Assembly (NCBI GenBank): GCA_002239065.1
Contig: MPNO01000004.1
Coordinates: 62,001-126,000 of the forward strand
Direction: 5' to 3'
Source: Defluviicoccus sp. bin129
GTDB lineage: Bacteria > Pseudomonadota > Alphaproteobacteria > MPNO01
Length of the DNA stretch: 64,000 nt
Shown here: one piece after another, positions 43,345 through 51,856 of the stretch
How the letters are laid out: every line of letters starts with the position of its first letter
How positions within the stretch are numbered: the stretch's first letter is position 1
Program-made: the position numbers and the translations under genes
Notes under the pieces: generated by a model
Told to the model about the DNA's origin: nothing
What the model saw: only the letters and a program-made list of their open reading frames with translations
Databases searched by the model: none

Positions 43345-44341
43345 CGTGGGTCTGCCCACCGGGATGGAGGGGCTCACCTATCCGATCCCGTTCTCCGATC
43401 CCGAGGCCGTGATCCGCATCGCCAAGCACGCGGAAGCGTTGGGCTACCACTCGGTGTGGGGCAACGACCACATGACGACGCAGCACTATGTGCGCGCCGA
43501 GTTCCCCGTCCCGCCGCGATTCTGGGAGCCGCTGATCGTCTATTCCTTCGTCGCCGGCGAGACGACCACGCTCCGCTTCGGCACCGGGATCCTGGTGCTG
43601 CCGATGCGCCGCGACATCGTGGTGACCGCGAAGCAGCTCGCCACGCTGGACCATTTCTCGGGCGGCCGGCTCGAGATCGGCGTCGGCATCGGCGCCTATC
43701 GCGAGGAGTTCGAGGCGCTCCAGCCCGGCGCGCGGCTTGCCCGCGGCCGCATCGTCGACGAGGGGCTGGAGGCGCTGGCGCTGCTGTTCGGCGAACGCGT
43801 CGCGTCCTATGACGGCGCGTATTACAAGTTCAGCGACGTCGAGCTGTATCCCAAGCCGAGACAGGCGCGCATCCCGCTCTATGTCGGGGGCAACAACGCC
43901 AACAATCTGCGCAGGACGGTCGCGCATGCCGATGGCTGGCTGCCCGCGGCGGTGCCGCTGGACCGCATCGCGGCCGACGTGCGGGAGCTCCGCCGCCTCG
44001 CCGAGGAGGCCGGGCGCGACCCCCGCTCCATCGAGGTCGCGCCGCAATATATCGTCCATCTCGGCAAGACACGGGAGGCCGCGCTCGCGCGTTTCGAGAA
44101 GACCCAGATGTGCGCGCATCTGACCTCGCTCCGCAAGTCGACGCTGAAGGAGCAGGGCGCGCTGGGGCACGAGGACATCAACCTGATCGGCACGGTCGAC
44201 GACGCGGTGGAGCGCGCCAACCGCTTGCGCGAGGCCGGCGTCACCCATCTGCTCGGCCTCTACTTCGCCGCCAACGACCTGCCGGAGCTGCTCGACCAGA
44301 TGCAGCTCTTCGCCGAAGACGTGGTTCCCCGGATCGACTGA
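43334..44341 (+). CDS. LLM class (luciferase-like) flavin/F420-dependent oxidoreductase
   Basis: A 335-residue TIM-barrel protein of the bacterial luciferase-like family: GYHSVWGNDHM at the second strand, FGTGILVLPMRRDIVVTAKQLATLDHFSGGRLEIGVGIG in pieces around residues 75-115, and YVGGNNANNLRRTVAHADGW for the cofactor site. Members use FMNH2 or F420 to oxidise substrates, e.g. nitrogen heterocycles or sulfonates (alkanesulfonate and nitrilotriacetate monooxygenases, pyrimidine RutA). The start at 43334 has a GGGAGGTCG site. It overlaps its neighbours by 11 bases (HyuB) and one base (flavoprotein). Confidence 0.86.
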   Translation: MRVSVGLPTGMEGLTYPIPFSDPEAVIRIAKHAEALGYHSVWGNDHMTTQHYVRAEFPVPPRFWEPLIVYSFVAGETTTLRFGTGILVLPMRRDIVVTAKQLATLDHFSGGRLEIGVGIGAYREEFEALQPGARLARGRIVDEGLEALALLFGERVASYDGAYYKFSDVELYPKPRQARIPLYVGGNNANNLRRTVAHADGWLPAAVPLDRIAADVRELRRLAEEAGRDPRSIEVAPQYIVHLGKTREAALARFEKTQMCAHLTSLRKSTLKEQGALGHEDINLIGTVDDAVERANRLREAGVTHLLGLYFAANDLPELLDQMQLFAEDVVPRID

Positions 44342-46041
44342 TGCAGGGGCGGGAGGACGGCTGGGACCGCGAGGTCGATTTCCTGGTCGCCGGCGCCGGG
44401 CCGGGCGGCATGACCGCGGCGCTGGTGGCCGCGCTCGAAGGGCTCGACGTGCTGGTCTGCGAGAAGTCGCAGCAGGTCGGCGGCACCGGCGCGACATCGG
44501 CGGGCACGCTCTGGATCCCCGGCAACAGCCAGAACCGGGAGGCGGGGTTCGCCGACCGGGCCGACGATGCGGCGGCCTATCTCGATGCGCTGATCGGCGA
44601 TGAGGGGGCGGATTCGCGCCGGGCCGTCTATCTGCGGGAGGGGCCGAAGGTCATCGACGACCTGGTCGCGCGCTCCGAGCTCAGCTTCGTCGCCTGCGGG
44701 CGCCACCCCGACTATCGCAGCAACCTGCCGGGCGCCGCAGTCGAGGGGCGGGCGATCATCCCCGAGACCTTCGACGGTCGGAAGCTCGGCGCCGATTTCG
44801 CGCGCATCCGGCCGCCGATCCCGGAATACCTGCTGTTCGGCGGGATGATGGTGGGCAAGGCCGATCTCGCTTCCCTGCTCGGCCGCTATCGGTCGGTCGC
44901 CAATTTCGCCCGTTCGGCCGCCCTCGTGCTGCGCTACCTCGCGGACCGGCTCCGCTTCGCCCGCGGTACCCGGCTGACGATGGGCAACGCCCTGGTCGGC
45001 CGGCTCTACCACAGCCTCAGGCAGAACGGCGTGACCATCGAATTCGGCGCGGCGCTGAACGAGATCGTGGAACGGGACGGCGGCGCGGCGGGAGCGGCCT
45101 TCGAGACCGCGCAAGGCGGGCTGCGGGTGCGCGCGCGGCGCGGCGTGGTGCTGGCGACCGGCGGGATGGCGCATGACGAGGCGCTGCGCAAGGCGTTCAT
45201 GCCCGCGGCCGAGCCCAAATACTCGCTCGCCGTCGCCGAGAATACCGGCGACGGGCTCGCCGCCGGCGAACGCTTCGGCGGAAGGGTCGAGAGCAGGGGC
45301 GAGGGCGGGCTGTGGACCCCGGTCTCGCGCAACCCGCGCAAGGGCGGCGGCACCGGGCTCTACCCCCACATCCTGCTCGACCGCGCCAAGCCCGGGCTGA
45401 TCGCGGTGAACCGGGCGGGGCGGCGCTTCGTCAACGAGGCGGTGTCCTATCACGACTTCGTCGAGGCCATGTTCCGCGCCGACGAGATCGCCCCTTCGAT
45501 CCCGGCCTGGCTGATCTGCGATGCCGGCTTCGTGCGCAAATACGGGCTCGGCGACATCCATCCCGGGACCGCCGACCTCTCCCGGCACGCGCGCGCGGGC
45601 TACGTGACCCTCGGCGGGTCGGCGGCCGAGCTGGCGGACGGGATCGGGGTGGACGCCGAAGGTCTCGCCGACAGCATCGAGCGCCACAACCGCTTCGCCG
45701 AGGCGGGCTCGGACGCCGATTTCGGCAAGGGCGATACCGAGCTCAACCGGTTCAACGGCGACCCCGACAACCGCCCCAACCCCTGCCTCGCGCCGATCGC
45801 GGGGAGGCCGCTGGTGGCGATGGCGGTGTGGCCGGCCGACCTCGCCTCGAGCGCGGGGCTCGCCGCCACCGCCGACGGGCAGGTCCTCGGCACCGACGAC
45901 GCGCCGATCGCCGGGCTCTATGCCTGCGGCAACGACATGGCCTCGATCATGGCCGGCACCTATCCGGGGCCCGGGACCACGCTCGGCCCCGCCATGGTGT
46001 TCGGCTACCGCGCGGCGATGCACGCGGCCCGGTCGGGCTGA
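44341..46041 (+). CDS. FAD-dependent dehydrogenase (3-ketosteroid delta-1-dehydrogenase/fumarate reductase flavoprotein-like)
   Basis: The 566-residue flavoprotein begins with the dinucleotide fold FLVAGAGPGGMTAA and has the second FAD contact GGTGATSAGTLWIPGN typical of the KstD/flavocytochrome c branch. A late GLYACGNDMASIMAGTYPGPGTTLGPAM holds the C-terminal FAD loop. Such enzymes dehydrogenate a ring alpha,beta to a carbonyl or reduce enoates. The ATG uses the last base of the preceding stop (TGATG). It ends the operon of HyuA/HyuB pair 3, 58 bases before tRNA-Ser. Confidence 0.87.
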   Translation: MQGREDGWDREVDFLVAGAGPGGMTAALVAALEGLDVLVCEKSQQVGGTGATSAGTLWIPGNSQNREAGFADRADDAAAYLDALIGDEGADSRRAVYLREGPKVIDDLVARSELSFVACGRHPDYRSNLPGAAVEGRAIIPETFDGRKLGADFARIRPPIPEYLLFGGMMVGKADLASLLGRYRSVANFARSAALVLRYLADRLRFARGTRLTMGNALVGRLYHSLRQNGVTIEFGAALNEIVERDGGAAGAAFETAQGGLRVRARRGVVLATGGMAHDEALRKAFMPAAEPKYSLAVAENTGDGLAAGERFGGRVESRGEGGLWTPVSRNPRKGGGTGLYPHILLDRAKPGLIAVNRAGRRFVNEAVSYHDFVEAMFRADEIAPSIPAWLICDAGFVRKYGLGDIHPGTADLSRHARAGYVTLGGSAAELADGIGVDAEGLADSIERHNRFAEAGSDADFGKGDTELNRFNGDPDNRPNPCLAPIAGRPLVAMAVWPADLASSAGLAATADGQVLGTDDAPIAGLYACGNDMASIMAGTYPGPGTTLGPAMVFGYRAAMHAARSG

Positions 46042-46099
46042 GGCGGGCCGTTCGGCTTGCGGCCGCGGCCGGCTTTGCGTTAGGGTCCGCGCCGCCCGC

Positions 46100-46188
46100 G
46101 GAGGGGTGCCGGAGCGGTCGAACGGGGCGGTCTCGAAAACCGTTGTACGCTATGCGTACCGTGGGTTCGAATCCCACCCCCTCCGCCA
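46100..46188 (+). tRNA. tRNA-Ser (anticodon CGA), CCA encoded
   Basis: A type II tRNA. The acceptor stem GGAGGGG pairs with CCCCTCC, the anticodon loop CTCGAAA carries CGA (decoding UCG), the stem is GCGGT/ACCGT, the long variable arm is GTACGC-TAT-GCGTAC, and the T arm is GTGGG-TTCGAAT-CCCAC. The discriminator is G at 46185 and CCA is encoded at 46186-46188. It separates the HyuAB3 operon from the RidA operon. tRNA-Ser genes are frequent integration sites, but no copied 3' end was seen by eye in the window. Confidence 0.95.
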
Positions 46189-46349
46189 CGATCCCGCTGA
46201 CTGTCGTTTTCCCCGGGGAGCGTGAGGCGGGCGAGAGACCGTCCGCTATGCGGTGTCGATAGAAGACACCACGCAATGGGGCATGGATCCGACACCCGAT
46301 TTCTTCGACTGACGAGCCGCTCGGCCCCACAAGCACCAGGGTTCGCATC

Positions 46350-46763
46350 ATGGCAGACAGGATTCGACGATTTGTATCCCCGAAGGTCGCGGAATACCCG
46401 CCCGGGCACTGGTCCAACTGCCTGCGCGTCGGCGACCACATCTGGCTGTCGGGCTTCACGGCGCGCGACGCCGACCTGAAGACCATCGGCGGCACGGGCA
46501 GCGCCTACGAACAGGCGAAGATTATCTTCACCAAGGTCGAGAACTGTCTCGCTGAGGCGGGAGCCTCGATGCGGGATGTGGTGAACATGACGATTTACCT
46601 GACCGACATCGCCGACAACCGGGAGGTCTGGCGCGCACGCCAGGAGTTCTTCACGGGCGATTTTCCGTGCTCCACCCTGGTCGAGGTATCGGCTTTGGCC
46701 GATCCCGACATCCTGGTTGAAATCACCTGCCAGGCGATGGCGGGGAGCGGCCATGACCGATAG
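46350..46763 (+). CDS. RidA/YjgF family protein
   Basis: A 137-residue Rid-family protein. It has the family sequence WLSGFTARDA, the central block YEQAKIIFTKVENCLAEAGASMRDVVNMTIYLTDI in short pieces, and the late PCSTLVEVSALADPDILVEI, where the family Arg that binds carboxylate is normally found before the E-V-S segment; here the stretch reads PCSTLVEV and the Arg is not obvious. Rid proteins hydrolyse reactive enamines/imines. It heads a coupled operon with the HpaB fragment, molybdopterin subunit, RraA-like protein and cupin. Confidence 0.85.
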   Translation: MADRIRRFVSPKVAEYPPGHWSNCLRVGDHIWLSGFTARDADLKTIGGTGSAYEQAKIIFTKVENCLAEAGASMRDVVNMTIYLTDIADNREVWRARQEFFTGDFPCSTLVEVSALADPDILVEITCQAMAGSGHDR

Positions 46764-47034
46764 CGCCCTGGTTCCCCTTACCGGAAAGGAATATCTCGAC
46801 AGCCTCGACGACGGCCGGGAAGTCTGGATTTACGGCGAGCGCGTCGCGCGGATCACCGAGCATCCCGCGTTCCGCAATTCCGCGCGCATGGTCGCCCGAC
46901 TCTACGACGCCCTTCACGACCCCCAGCGCAAGGAAATCCTCACCGAGCCGACCGAGTACGACCTCGACGGCTGGACCGCGCCCGACCTCGTGAATCCCGA
47001 CGATGTGTGCATCCTCGACCCGAAGCGGGGGTAA
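46753..47034 (+). pseudogene. Truncated 4-hydroxyphenylacetate 3-monooxygenase oxygenase (HpaB) remnant
   Basis: The 93-residue product aligns by eye with the first 65 or so residues of the HpaB oxygenase family: LTGKEYLDSLDDGREVWIYGER, TEHPAFRNSARMVARLYDALHDP (each shown in part). After that the similarity stops and the chain ends in an unrelated tail (DDVCILDPKRG). Full HpaB is about 480-520 residues, so over 80 percent is missing. The molybdopterin gene starts inside it at 47003, so a deletion seems to have fused the two. It may still be translated through overlap with RidA (11 bases). A genuine short protein is the alternative. Confidence 0.6.
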
Positions 47035-49417
47035 TCCCGCCGCGAGGAAGCCCGCGGCCGGCGCCATCCGCGACAAGCCCAACCACCAGGGTATCGGCGC
47101 GGCGATTCCGCGGCTGGAGGACAAGCGCTTCCTGAGCGGACATGGGCGCTATGCCGACGATGTCCGCCCCGACGGCCAGGTCCGGGGCCATGTGCTCCGC
47201 TCGCCGGTGTCGCATGCGCGGATCGGCCGTATCGACGTCACCGCGGCGATGGGCGTCCCCGGCGTCGTCGACGTGCTGACCGGCGCGGATTACGCAGCCG
47301 AAGGCCTGGGCGAGATCCCCTGCGTCAGCATCCCGCCCGGCATAACGGGCGGACCCTATCACCCGACGCCGTTTCCGCCGCTTGCGTCGGACCGGGTGCT
47401 GGCGGTCGGTGCCGGCGTGGCGTTCGTGATAGCCGAGACCCTTGCCGCGGCCGCCGAAGCGGCGGAGCGAATCGTCGTCGACTATGAGCCGCTCGATGCC
47501 GCGCCGACGGTCGAGGCGGCGATCGCGCCGGACGCGCCCCTGGTCTGGCCCGCCGCCGCGGGCAACCGCTGTTTCGTGCACGAGCTGGGCGACGCGGAGT
47601 CGACCGCCGAAGCATTCGCCAGGGCCGATCACGTGACAAAGGCCCGGATCCGCAGCCAGCGGCTTGCCGGCAATCCGCTGGAGCCCCGGACGTGCATCGG
47701 CAGCTACCATGTGGGGCAGGAGCGCTGGCAGCTGACGACGTCCGGCGCCAACCCGCACCGCCTCCGGCTGTTGCTGGCCGAACATGTCTTCCGCGTGCCG
47801 GCATTCCGCATACGCGTCGTCGCCGGCGATCTCGGCGGCGGGTTCGGGACCAAGGGAGGCCTCTACCCCGAGGAGATCCTGGTTCTGTGGGCGGCCAAGC
47901 GGGTCGGGCGTCCGGTCAAGTGGGTGAGCGACCGGAGCGAAGCCTTCGTTTCGGATTTCAACGGCCGCGACCAGATCGCCGACGCCGAATTCGCGCTCAC
48001 CGCCGAGGGCGACGTCCTCGGCGTGCGCGTGGCGGTGTATCACAATCTCGGCTGCCAGCTCGGCCCGTCCACCGCACACCCGCCGCTGGTCGGGACCCGG
48101 ATGCTCTCTGGCGTCTACGCCTTCCCGGCGATGCACGTGACCGTGAACGGAATATTCACCAACAGCTGCACGCTGACCACCTATCGGGGGGCCGGACGCC
48201 CGGAGGCGACGATGATCCTGGAGCGGATGATGGATCTGTCCGCCGCGGAGCTCGGGCTCGACCCCGTCGAGATCCGCCGACGCAATCTCATCGCGCCCCG
48301 GCGCATGCCGTATCGGACCGCGATCGGCGAGACCTACGATTGCGGCGAGTTCGAGGCGATCCTCGACCGCGCCCTCGACGAGGCCGACTGGAACGGGTTC
48401 GAAACCCGGCGGCTGGAAAGCCGCGACCGCGGCAAGCTGCGCGGTCGCGGCCTGTCGATCTATATCGAGGTCTGTGCCACGATCAGCGAGCGCATGGAAA
48501 TCCGCTTCGATCCGACCGGCGGGCTGACCGTTCTGGCCGGCACGTTCTCATACGGGCAGGGCCACGAAACCAGCTATCCCCAGATGGTCAATGAGTGGCT
48601 GGGGCTGCCGCTGGACCGGATTCGGGTGGTCCAGGGCGACACCGACAAGATCGCCACCGGCCGCGGGAGTTTCGGCTCGCGCAGCATGACCGTGGGCGGT
48701 TCGGCGCTCAAGCGGGCCTGCGAACAGGTGGTCGAGCGCGGGCGCGCCGCGGCGGCCGTCATGTTGGGTGTCCCCGCCGAGGATCTGCACTTCTCCGACG
48801 GCGCCTATCGCGCGGCATCGGACCACCGGCACATCGCCCTCGACGCCGTCGCCAGGGCCACATTCGCCTGGGCGTCTCCCCATCCATTGCCGCCGGAGTT
48901 GCGATCCGGCCTCGATGGTTGCGGGTATTTCACGGCCAATCCGCAGAACTATCCCAACGGCTGCCATCTCGCGGAGGTGGAGGTCGATCCCGAGACCGGG
49001 CAGGTAGAGCTCGCCGCAATATCCGCCGTCGACGATGTCGGCGCGGTGATCAATCCGCTGATCCTGGAGGGGCAGGTCCACGGCGGGATTGCGCAAGCCG
49101 CCGGCCAGGCGCTCAAGGAAGCCGTGGTGTTCGACGAGACCGGCCAGCTCCTGACCGGTTCCTTCCTCGATTATGCGATGCCCCTGGCCGAGGACTTCCC
49201 CGAATTTCGCCTCGCCTCGCGCCCGGTCCCGACCGAAACCAATCCGCTCGGCGTGAAGGGCGGCGCCGAGACCGCAACGGTGGGTCTGCCGCCGGCGATC
49301 GTGGCGGCCGTCGTCGACGCGCTGCGCCCGCTCGGCGTGTGCGACATCGACCCGCCGATCACCTCCTTCGCGGTCTGGAAGGCAATAGCGGATGCCACGG
49401 AAGGAGACACGGTTTGA
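47003..49417 (+). CDS. Xanthine dehydrogenase family, molybdopterin-binding large subunit, second copy
   Basis: An 804-residue CoxL/XdhB-type subunit. The hammerhead domain begins around residue 32 (GIGAAIPRLEDKRFLSGHGRY). MoCo contacts are GDLGGGFGTKGGLYPEE, YRGAGRPEATM, YGQGHETSY and GSFGSRSMTVGG, and the catalytic Glu is in GVKGGAETATVG. The first 30 residues are unusual and overlap the HpaB remnant, so the native start may have been lost in the deletion. No iron-sulfur or FAD subunit gene lies nearby. It should hydroxylate an aromatic heterocycle or an aldehyde; the substrate is unknown. The RraA-like gene starts within its stop region. Confidence 0.87.
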   Translation: MCASSTRSGGNPAARKPAAGAIRDKPNHQGIGAAIPRLEDKRFLSGHGRYADDVRPDGQVRGHVLRSPVSHARIGRIDVTAAMGVPGVVDVLTGADYAAEGLGEIPCVSIPPGITGGPYHPTPFPPLASDRVLAVGAGVAFVIAETLAAAAEAAERIVVDYEPLDAAPTVEAAIAPDAPLVWPAAAGNRCFVHELGDAESTAEAFARADHVTKARIRSQRLAGNPLEPRTCIGSYHVGQERWQLTTSGANPHRLRLLLAEHVFRVPAFRIRVVAGDLGGGFGTKGGLYPEEILVLWAAKRVGRPVKWVSDRSEAFVSDFNGRDQIADAEFALTAEGDVLGVRVAVYHNLGCQLGPSTAHPPLVGTRMLSGVYAFPAMHVTVNGIFTNSCTLTTYRGAGRPEATMILERMMDLSAAELGLDPVEIRRRNLIAPRRMPYRTAIGETYDCGEFEAILDRALDEADWNGFETRRLESRDRGKLRGRGLSIYIEVCATISERMEIRFDPTGGLTVLAGTFSYGQGHETSYPQMVNEWLGLPLDRIRVVQGDTDKIATGRGSFGSRSMTVGGSALKRACEQVVERGRAAAAVMLGVPAEDLHFSDGAYRAASDHRHIALDAVARATFAWASPHPLPPELRSGLDGCGYFTANPQNYPNGCHLAEVEVDPETGQVELAAISAVDDVGAVINPLILEGQVHGGIAQAAGQALKEAVVFDETGQLLTGSFLDYAMPLAEDFPEFRLASRPVPTETNPLGVKGGAETATVGLPPAIVAAVVDALRPLGVCDIDPPITSFAVWKAIADATEGDTV

Positions 49418-50166
49418 CAGCGGATGCGGCGCCGGTCGCGGATTCCATCCATGAGGCGACGCGCGCGCGTCTGATGCGATGCGGCGCCGCGAACCTCAGC
49501 AACGCGCTGCTCAGGCGCGGGCTGCGCAACACCTTTCTTCCCGGCCTGTCTCCGGTGTCGGCCGACCAGGAACCGATGGTCGGGCCGGCTTTCACGCTCC
49601 GATTCATCCCGGCGCGCGAGGACATCGATTCGATGGCTCTCTACGCGCGCGACGACAGTCTGCACCGGCGCGCCATCGAGGAGTGCCCGCCGGGCGCGGT
49701 CCTGGTGATGGCCACGGGCGGCGATGCCCGTGCCTCCGCGATGGGCGACATGATGGCGCTTCGGCTGCGCATGCGCGGCGTCTCCGGGGTCGTCACCGAT
49801 GGCGGGTTTCGCGACTCGCCGGGAATTCGCGAGACCGGCCTGCCCTGCTTTCAGCGGCAGGGCTCGGGGCCGCCCACGCCGATCGCCCTGCATCCGGTCG
49901 AGTTCAACGCGCCGGTCGGATGCGCCGGGGTCGCCGTCTATCCGGGCGATGTCATCGTCGGCAACGGCGAGGGAGTCGTCGCGATCCCCCGGGCTCTCGC
50001 GGACGAGGTGGCCGAAGAAGTCGCCGGGGAGGCGGATTACGAGGCATTCGTCAGCCTTCAGTTGCGACGCGGCCGTTCCATCTTCGGCCTGTTTCCGGCC
50101 ACGCCGGAGAGCCGCAGGGAATACCGGGCCTGGCTGGCCGACGGACGCCCCCAATCGGAGGACTAG
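49414..50166 (+). CDS. RraA/HMG aldolase family protein
   Basis: A 250-residue protein of the RraA-like superfamily, which includes 4-hydroxy-4-methyl-2-oxoglutarate/4-carboxy-4-hydroxy-2-oxoadipate aldolases and relatives. Family marks are ANLSNALLRRGLR, the GPAFTLRF strand, the G-A-MGDMMALRLR region and the Arg-Asp pair in VVTDGGFRDSPG that binds metal and substrate, followed by VGCAGVAVYPGDVIVGN. It starts with TTG behind AAGGAGA, overlapping the molybdopterin stop by 4 bases. A retro-aldol step giving pyruvate at the end of a ring-cleavage path is plausible. Confidence 0.83.
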   Translation: MTADAAPVADSIHEATRARLMRCGAANLSNALLRRGLRNTFLPGLSPVSADQEPMVGPAFTLRFIPAREDIDSMALYARDDSLHRRAIEECPPGAVLVMATGGDARASAMGDMMALRLRMRGVSGVVTDGGFRDSPGIRETGLPCFQRQGSGPPTPIALHPVEFNAPVGCAGVAVYPGDVIVGNGEGVVAIPRALADEVAEEVAGEADYEAFVSLQLRRGRSIFGLFPATPESRREYRAWLADGRPQSED

Positions 50167-50169
50167 GAG

Positions 50170-50601
50170 ATGACCGACACGGCGCCCCACGAAACCCTGG
50201 CCAAGACCCTCGAGTTGCTGATCCACCGGGAAGACCTGGATCCGGAACAGTGGCTCGACTTTCCGGATTACGGGCTTCGCCAGTACTTCCTCTGGAAGAA
50301 CCCGGAGACGGGAGCCAGCATCGCCCTGGTCGAGTTCGAAAAGGGCGGGCGCATACCGGTCAGGCACACCCACGCGTCCAACCAGTTCATGTACTGCCTG
50401 GAAGGCGACTACGAGTACACCGATGTCGGTTTGCGCCTGAAACCCGGCACTTTCTACATGAACCCCAAGGACCATCCCCACGGCCCGACGCTGGCGCACG
50501 AACGCAGTGTCCTGATCGAGATCTACGATGGCCCGCACTACTACGAACGGCCGGAATTCCATACCGACGAGACGATCGGCGAATTCCTGGCCAGGGACTA
50601 G
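50170..50601 (+). CDS. Cupin domain-containing protein (dihydroxyacetophenone dioxygenase-like)
   Basis: A 143-residue cupin. Motif 1 is RHTHASNQFMYCLEGDYEY (metal His pair near residues 59-61 and a Gln in the Glu position). Motif 2 is GTFYMNPKDHPHGP (His). Its size and pattern resemble small cupins such as 2,4'-dihydroxyacetophenone dioxygenase and ChrR-like sensors. It is the last gene of the RidA-to-cupin operon, 3 bases after the RraA-like gene, and is followed by a strong terminator. Confidence 0.8.
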   Translation: MTDTAPHETLAKTLELLIHREDLDPEQWLDFPDYGLRQYFLWKNPETGASIALVEFEKGGRIPVRHTHASNQFMYCLEGDYEYTDVGLRLKPGTFYMNPKDHPHGPTLAHERSVLIEIYDGPHYYERPEFHTDETIGEFLARD

Positions 50602-50818
50602 CCCTTGCGTTCGGCAGGGCGCCGCCGATCCGGGCGCCCGCCCGCTGCGTCGCGGGGTCCCCTCCGACCGGACCGCGCGCGACGGGTGGGAACGCTCGGT
50701 GGCGGCTGGACCATGTAGCAGCGCGGCCGGGCGTTCCCCCGATCGATCCCCGAACGGATAACCCGATGGAAAAAGGGGCCGGATGGCCCCTTTTTCGCCC
50801 GACCCGCCTGTGCCGGCG
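50602..50818. other. Intergenic region between convergent cupin and TAXI genes
   Basis: This 217-base gap holds no supported gene. Its last part carries the bidirectional terminator at 50770-50795; the rest is GC-rich without a recognisable element. Confidence 0.6.
50770..50795. terminator. Bidirectional intrinsic terminator
   Basis: A run of five A, the stem GGGGCC, a short GGAT loop, the stem GGCCCC and five T form a symmetric hairpin that can stop transcription in both directions. It lies between the convergent cupin operon and the TAXI solute-binding gene. Confidence 0.9.
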
Positions 50819-51781
50819 CTATTTCGTCATGCCGAGCTCCTTGTAGGCCTTCAACGCGCCGGGATGGTGCTCGATACCGGCGTTCTTGAACACATCGATC
50901 CCCGCGCTGGGGCTCCACGACTTGTAGACCGTCTTCATGTACTTGTCGGTCTTGTCGGTGAAGACGTATTTGACGATGCGGTAGATCGTCTCGTCGGGCA
51001 CGCTGTCCTGGGCCATGATCGTCGACGGCACGCCGTAGGACTGGGCGTCGGCGACCACGCCGTCGCCGTAATCCGCGGCCTTGATGACATAGGGGGCGAA
51101 GGCCGGGTTCTTGCCGAGCACCCCCTTGAGCTCGGCCGGGGCGAGCGGGATCAGGCGGATCTTGCGGGTCGCCGCCATCGCCGAGACCACCGGGACCGGG
51201 ACGGCGGACGCCACGGCGAAGGCGTCGATGTTGCCGTCGCGCAGCGCGTTGCCGGCCTCGCTGAAGCCGAGGAACTGGGCCTTGATCTTGTCGCGCACGC
51301 CGACGGTTCGCAGGATCAGGTCGGCGTTGGCCGCGGTCCCGCTGCCCGCCTTGGCGAGCGAGACCCGCTTGCCCGCCAGATCGGCGAAGGCCTTGATGTC
51401 GTCCTTGGCCAGCGTCACCCAGTGGATCGGCGAGATGGTGAGCGCCATCAGCGCGCGGACGTTCCTGGCCGGCGGCTTGTCCTTGAACTTCCCGGTCGAG
51501 GTGACGGCGTTGTAGACCGCGCCGAGATTGGCGAGCCCGAGATTGAGCCCGCCGCCCTCGCGGCTCAGCATCCGCATGTTGGTGGTCGAACCGGCGGTGG
51601 TCCGGGTCGACAGGGTGATGCCCTCCAGATCGCGGGTTATCGCGGTCGACAGCCCGCCCCCCATCAGGAAGTAGCTGCCGCCGGGCGAGCTGGTGCCGAG
51701 GACGAGGCTTTGCGCGGCCGCCCCCTGTGACAGCGCCAGCACCGCCGCCGAGGCGAGCGTTGTCGCGATGAACTTCTGCAT
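50819..51781 (-). CDS. TAXI family TRAP transporter solute-binding protein
   Basis: A 320-residue periplasmic protein. Residues 1-23 form a Sec signal (MQKFIATTLASAAVLALS, cleavage after AAA). The mature part has the TAXI-type start LVLGTSSPGGSYFLMGGGL and the later KRVSLAKAGSGTAANA, the ligand loop of this TRAP class. TAXI proteins bind glutamate, dicarboxylates or aromatic acids and hand them to the fused membrane subunit, here encoded 75 bases upstream on the same strand. The order permease then binding protein is usual for these systems. Confidence 0.9.
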   Translation of the reverse strand: MQKFIATTLASAAVLALSQGAAAQSLVLGTSSPGGSYFLMGGGLSTAITRDLEGITLSTRTTAGSTTNMRMLSREGGGLNLGLANLGAVYNAVTSTGKFKDKPPARNVRALMALTISPIHWVTLAKDDIKAFADLAGKRVSLAKAGSGTAANADLILRTVGVRDKIKAQFLGFSEAGNALRDGNIDAFAVASAVPVPVVSAMAATRKIRLIPLAPAELKGVLGKNPAFAPYVIKAADYGDGVVADAQSYGVPSTIMAQDSVPDETIYRIVKYVFTDKTDKYMKTVYKSWSPSAGIDVFKNAGIEHHPGALKAYKELGMTK

Positions 51782-51856
51782 CCTTTGGTCTCCCTTCTGC
51801 GAATTCCCGCTTGCCACACTAGCAACCGGGCCGGCGGGCGGGAACAGCGCCCGCGC

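Noticed and set aside
46148-46252. CGCTATGCG occurs in the tRNA-Ser variable arm (46148-46156) and again at 46244-46252, like a short att repeat.
   Set aside because: The shared piece is only nine bases, is itself palindromic and is not at the tRNA 3' end, where integration copies normally lie.
46252-46270. Small inverted repeat GGTGTC...GACACC before ridA, possible terminator or operator.
   Set aside because: The stem is only six bases with a seven-base loop and no T-run; chance occurrence is likely.
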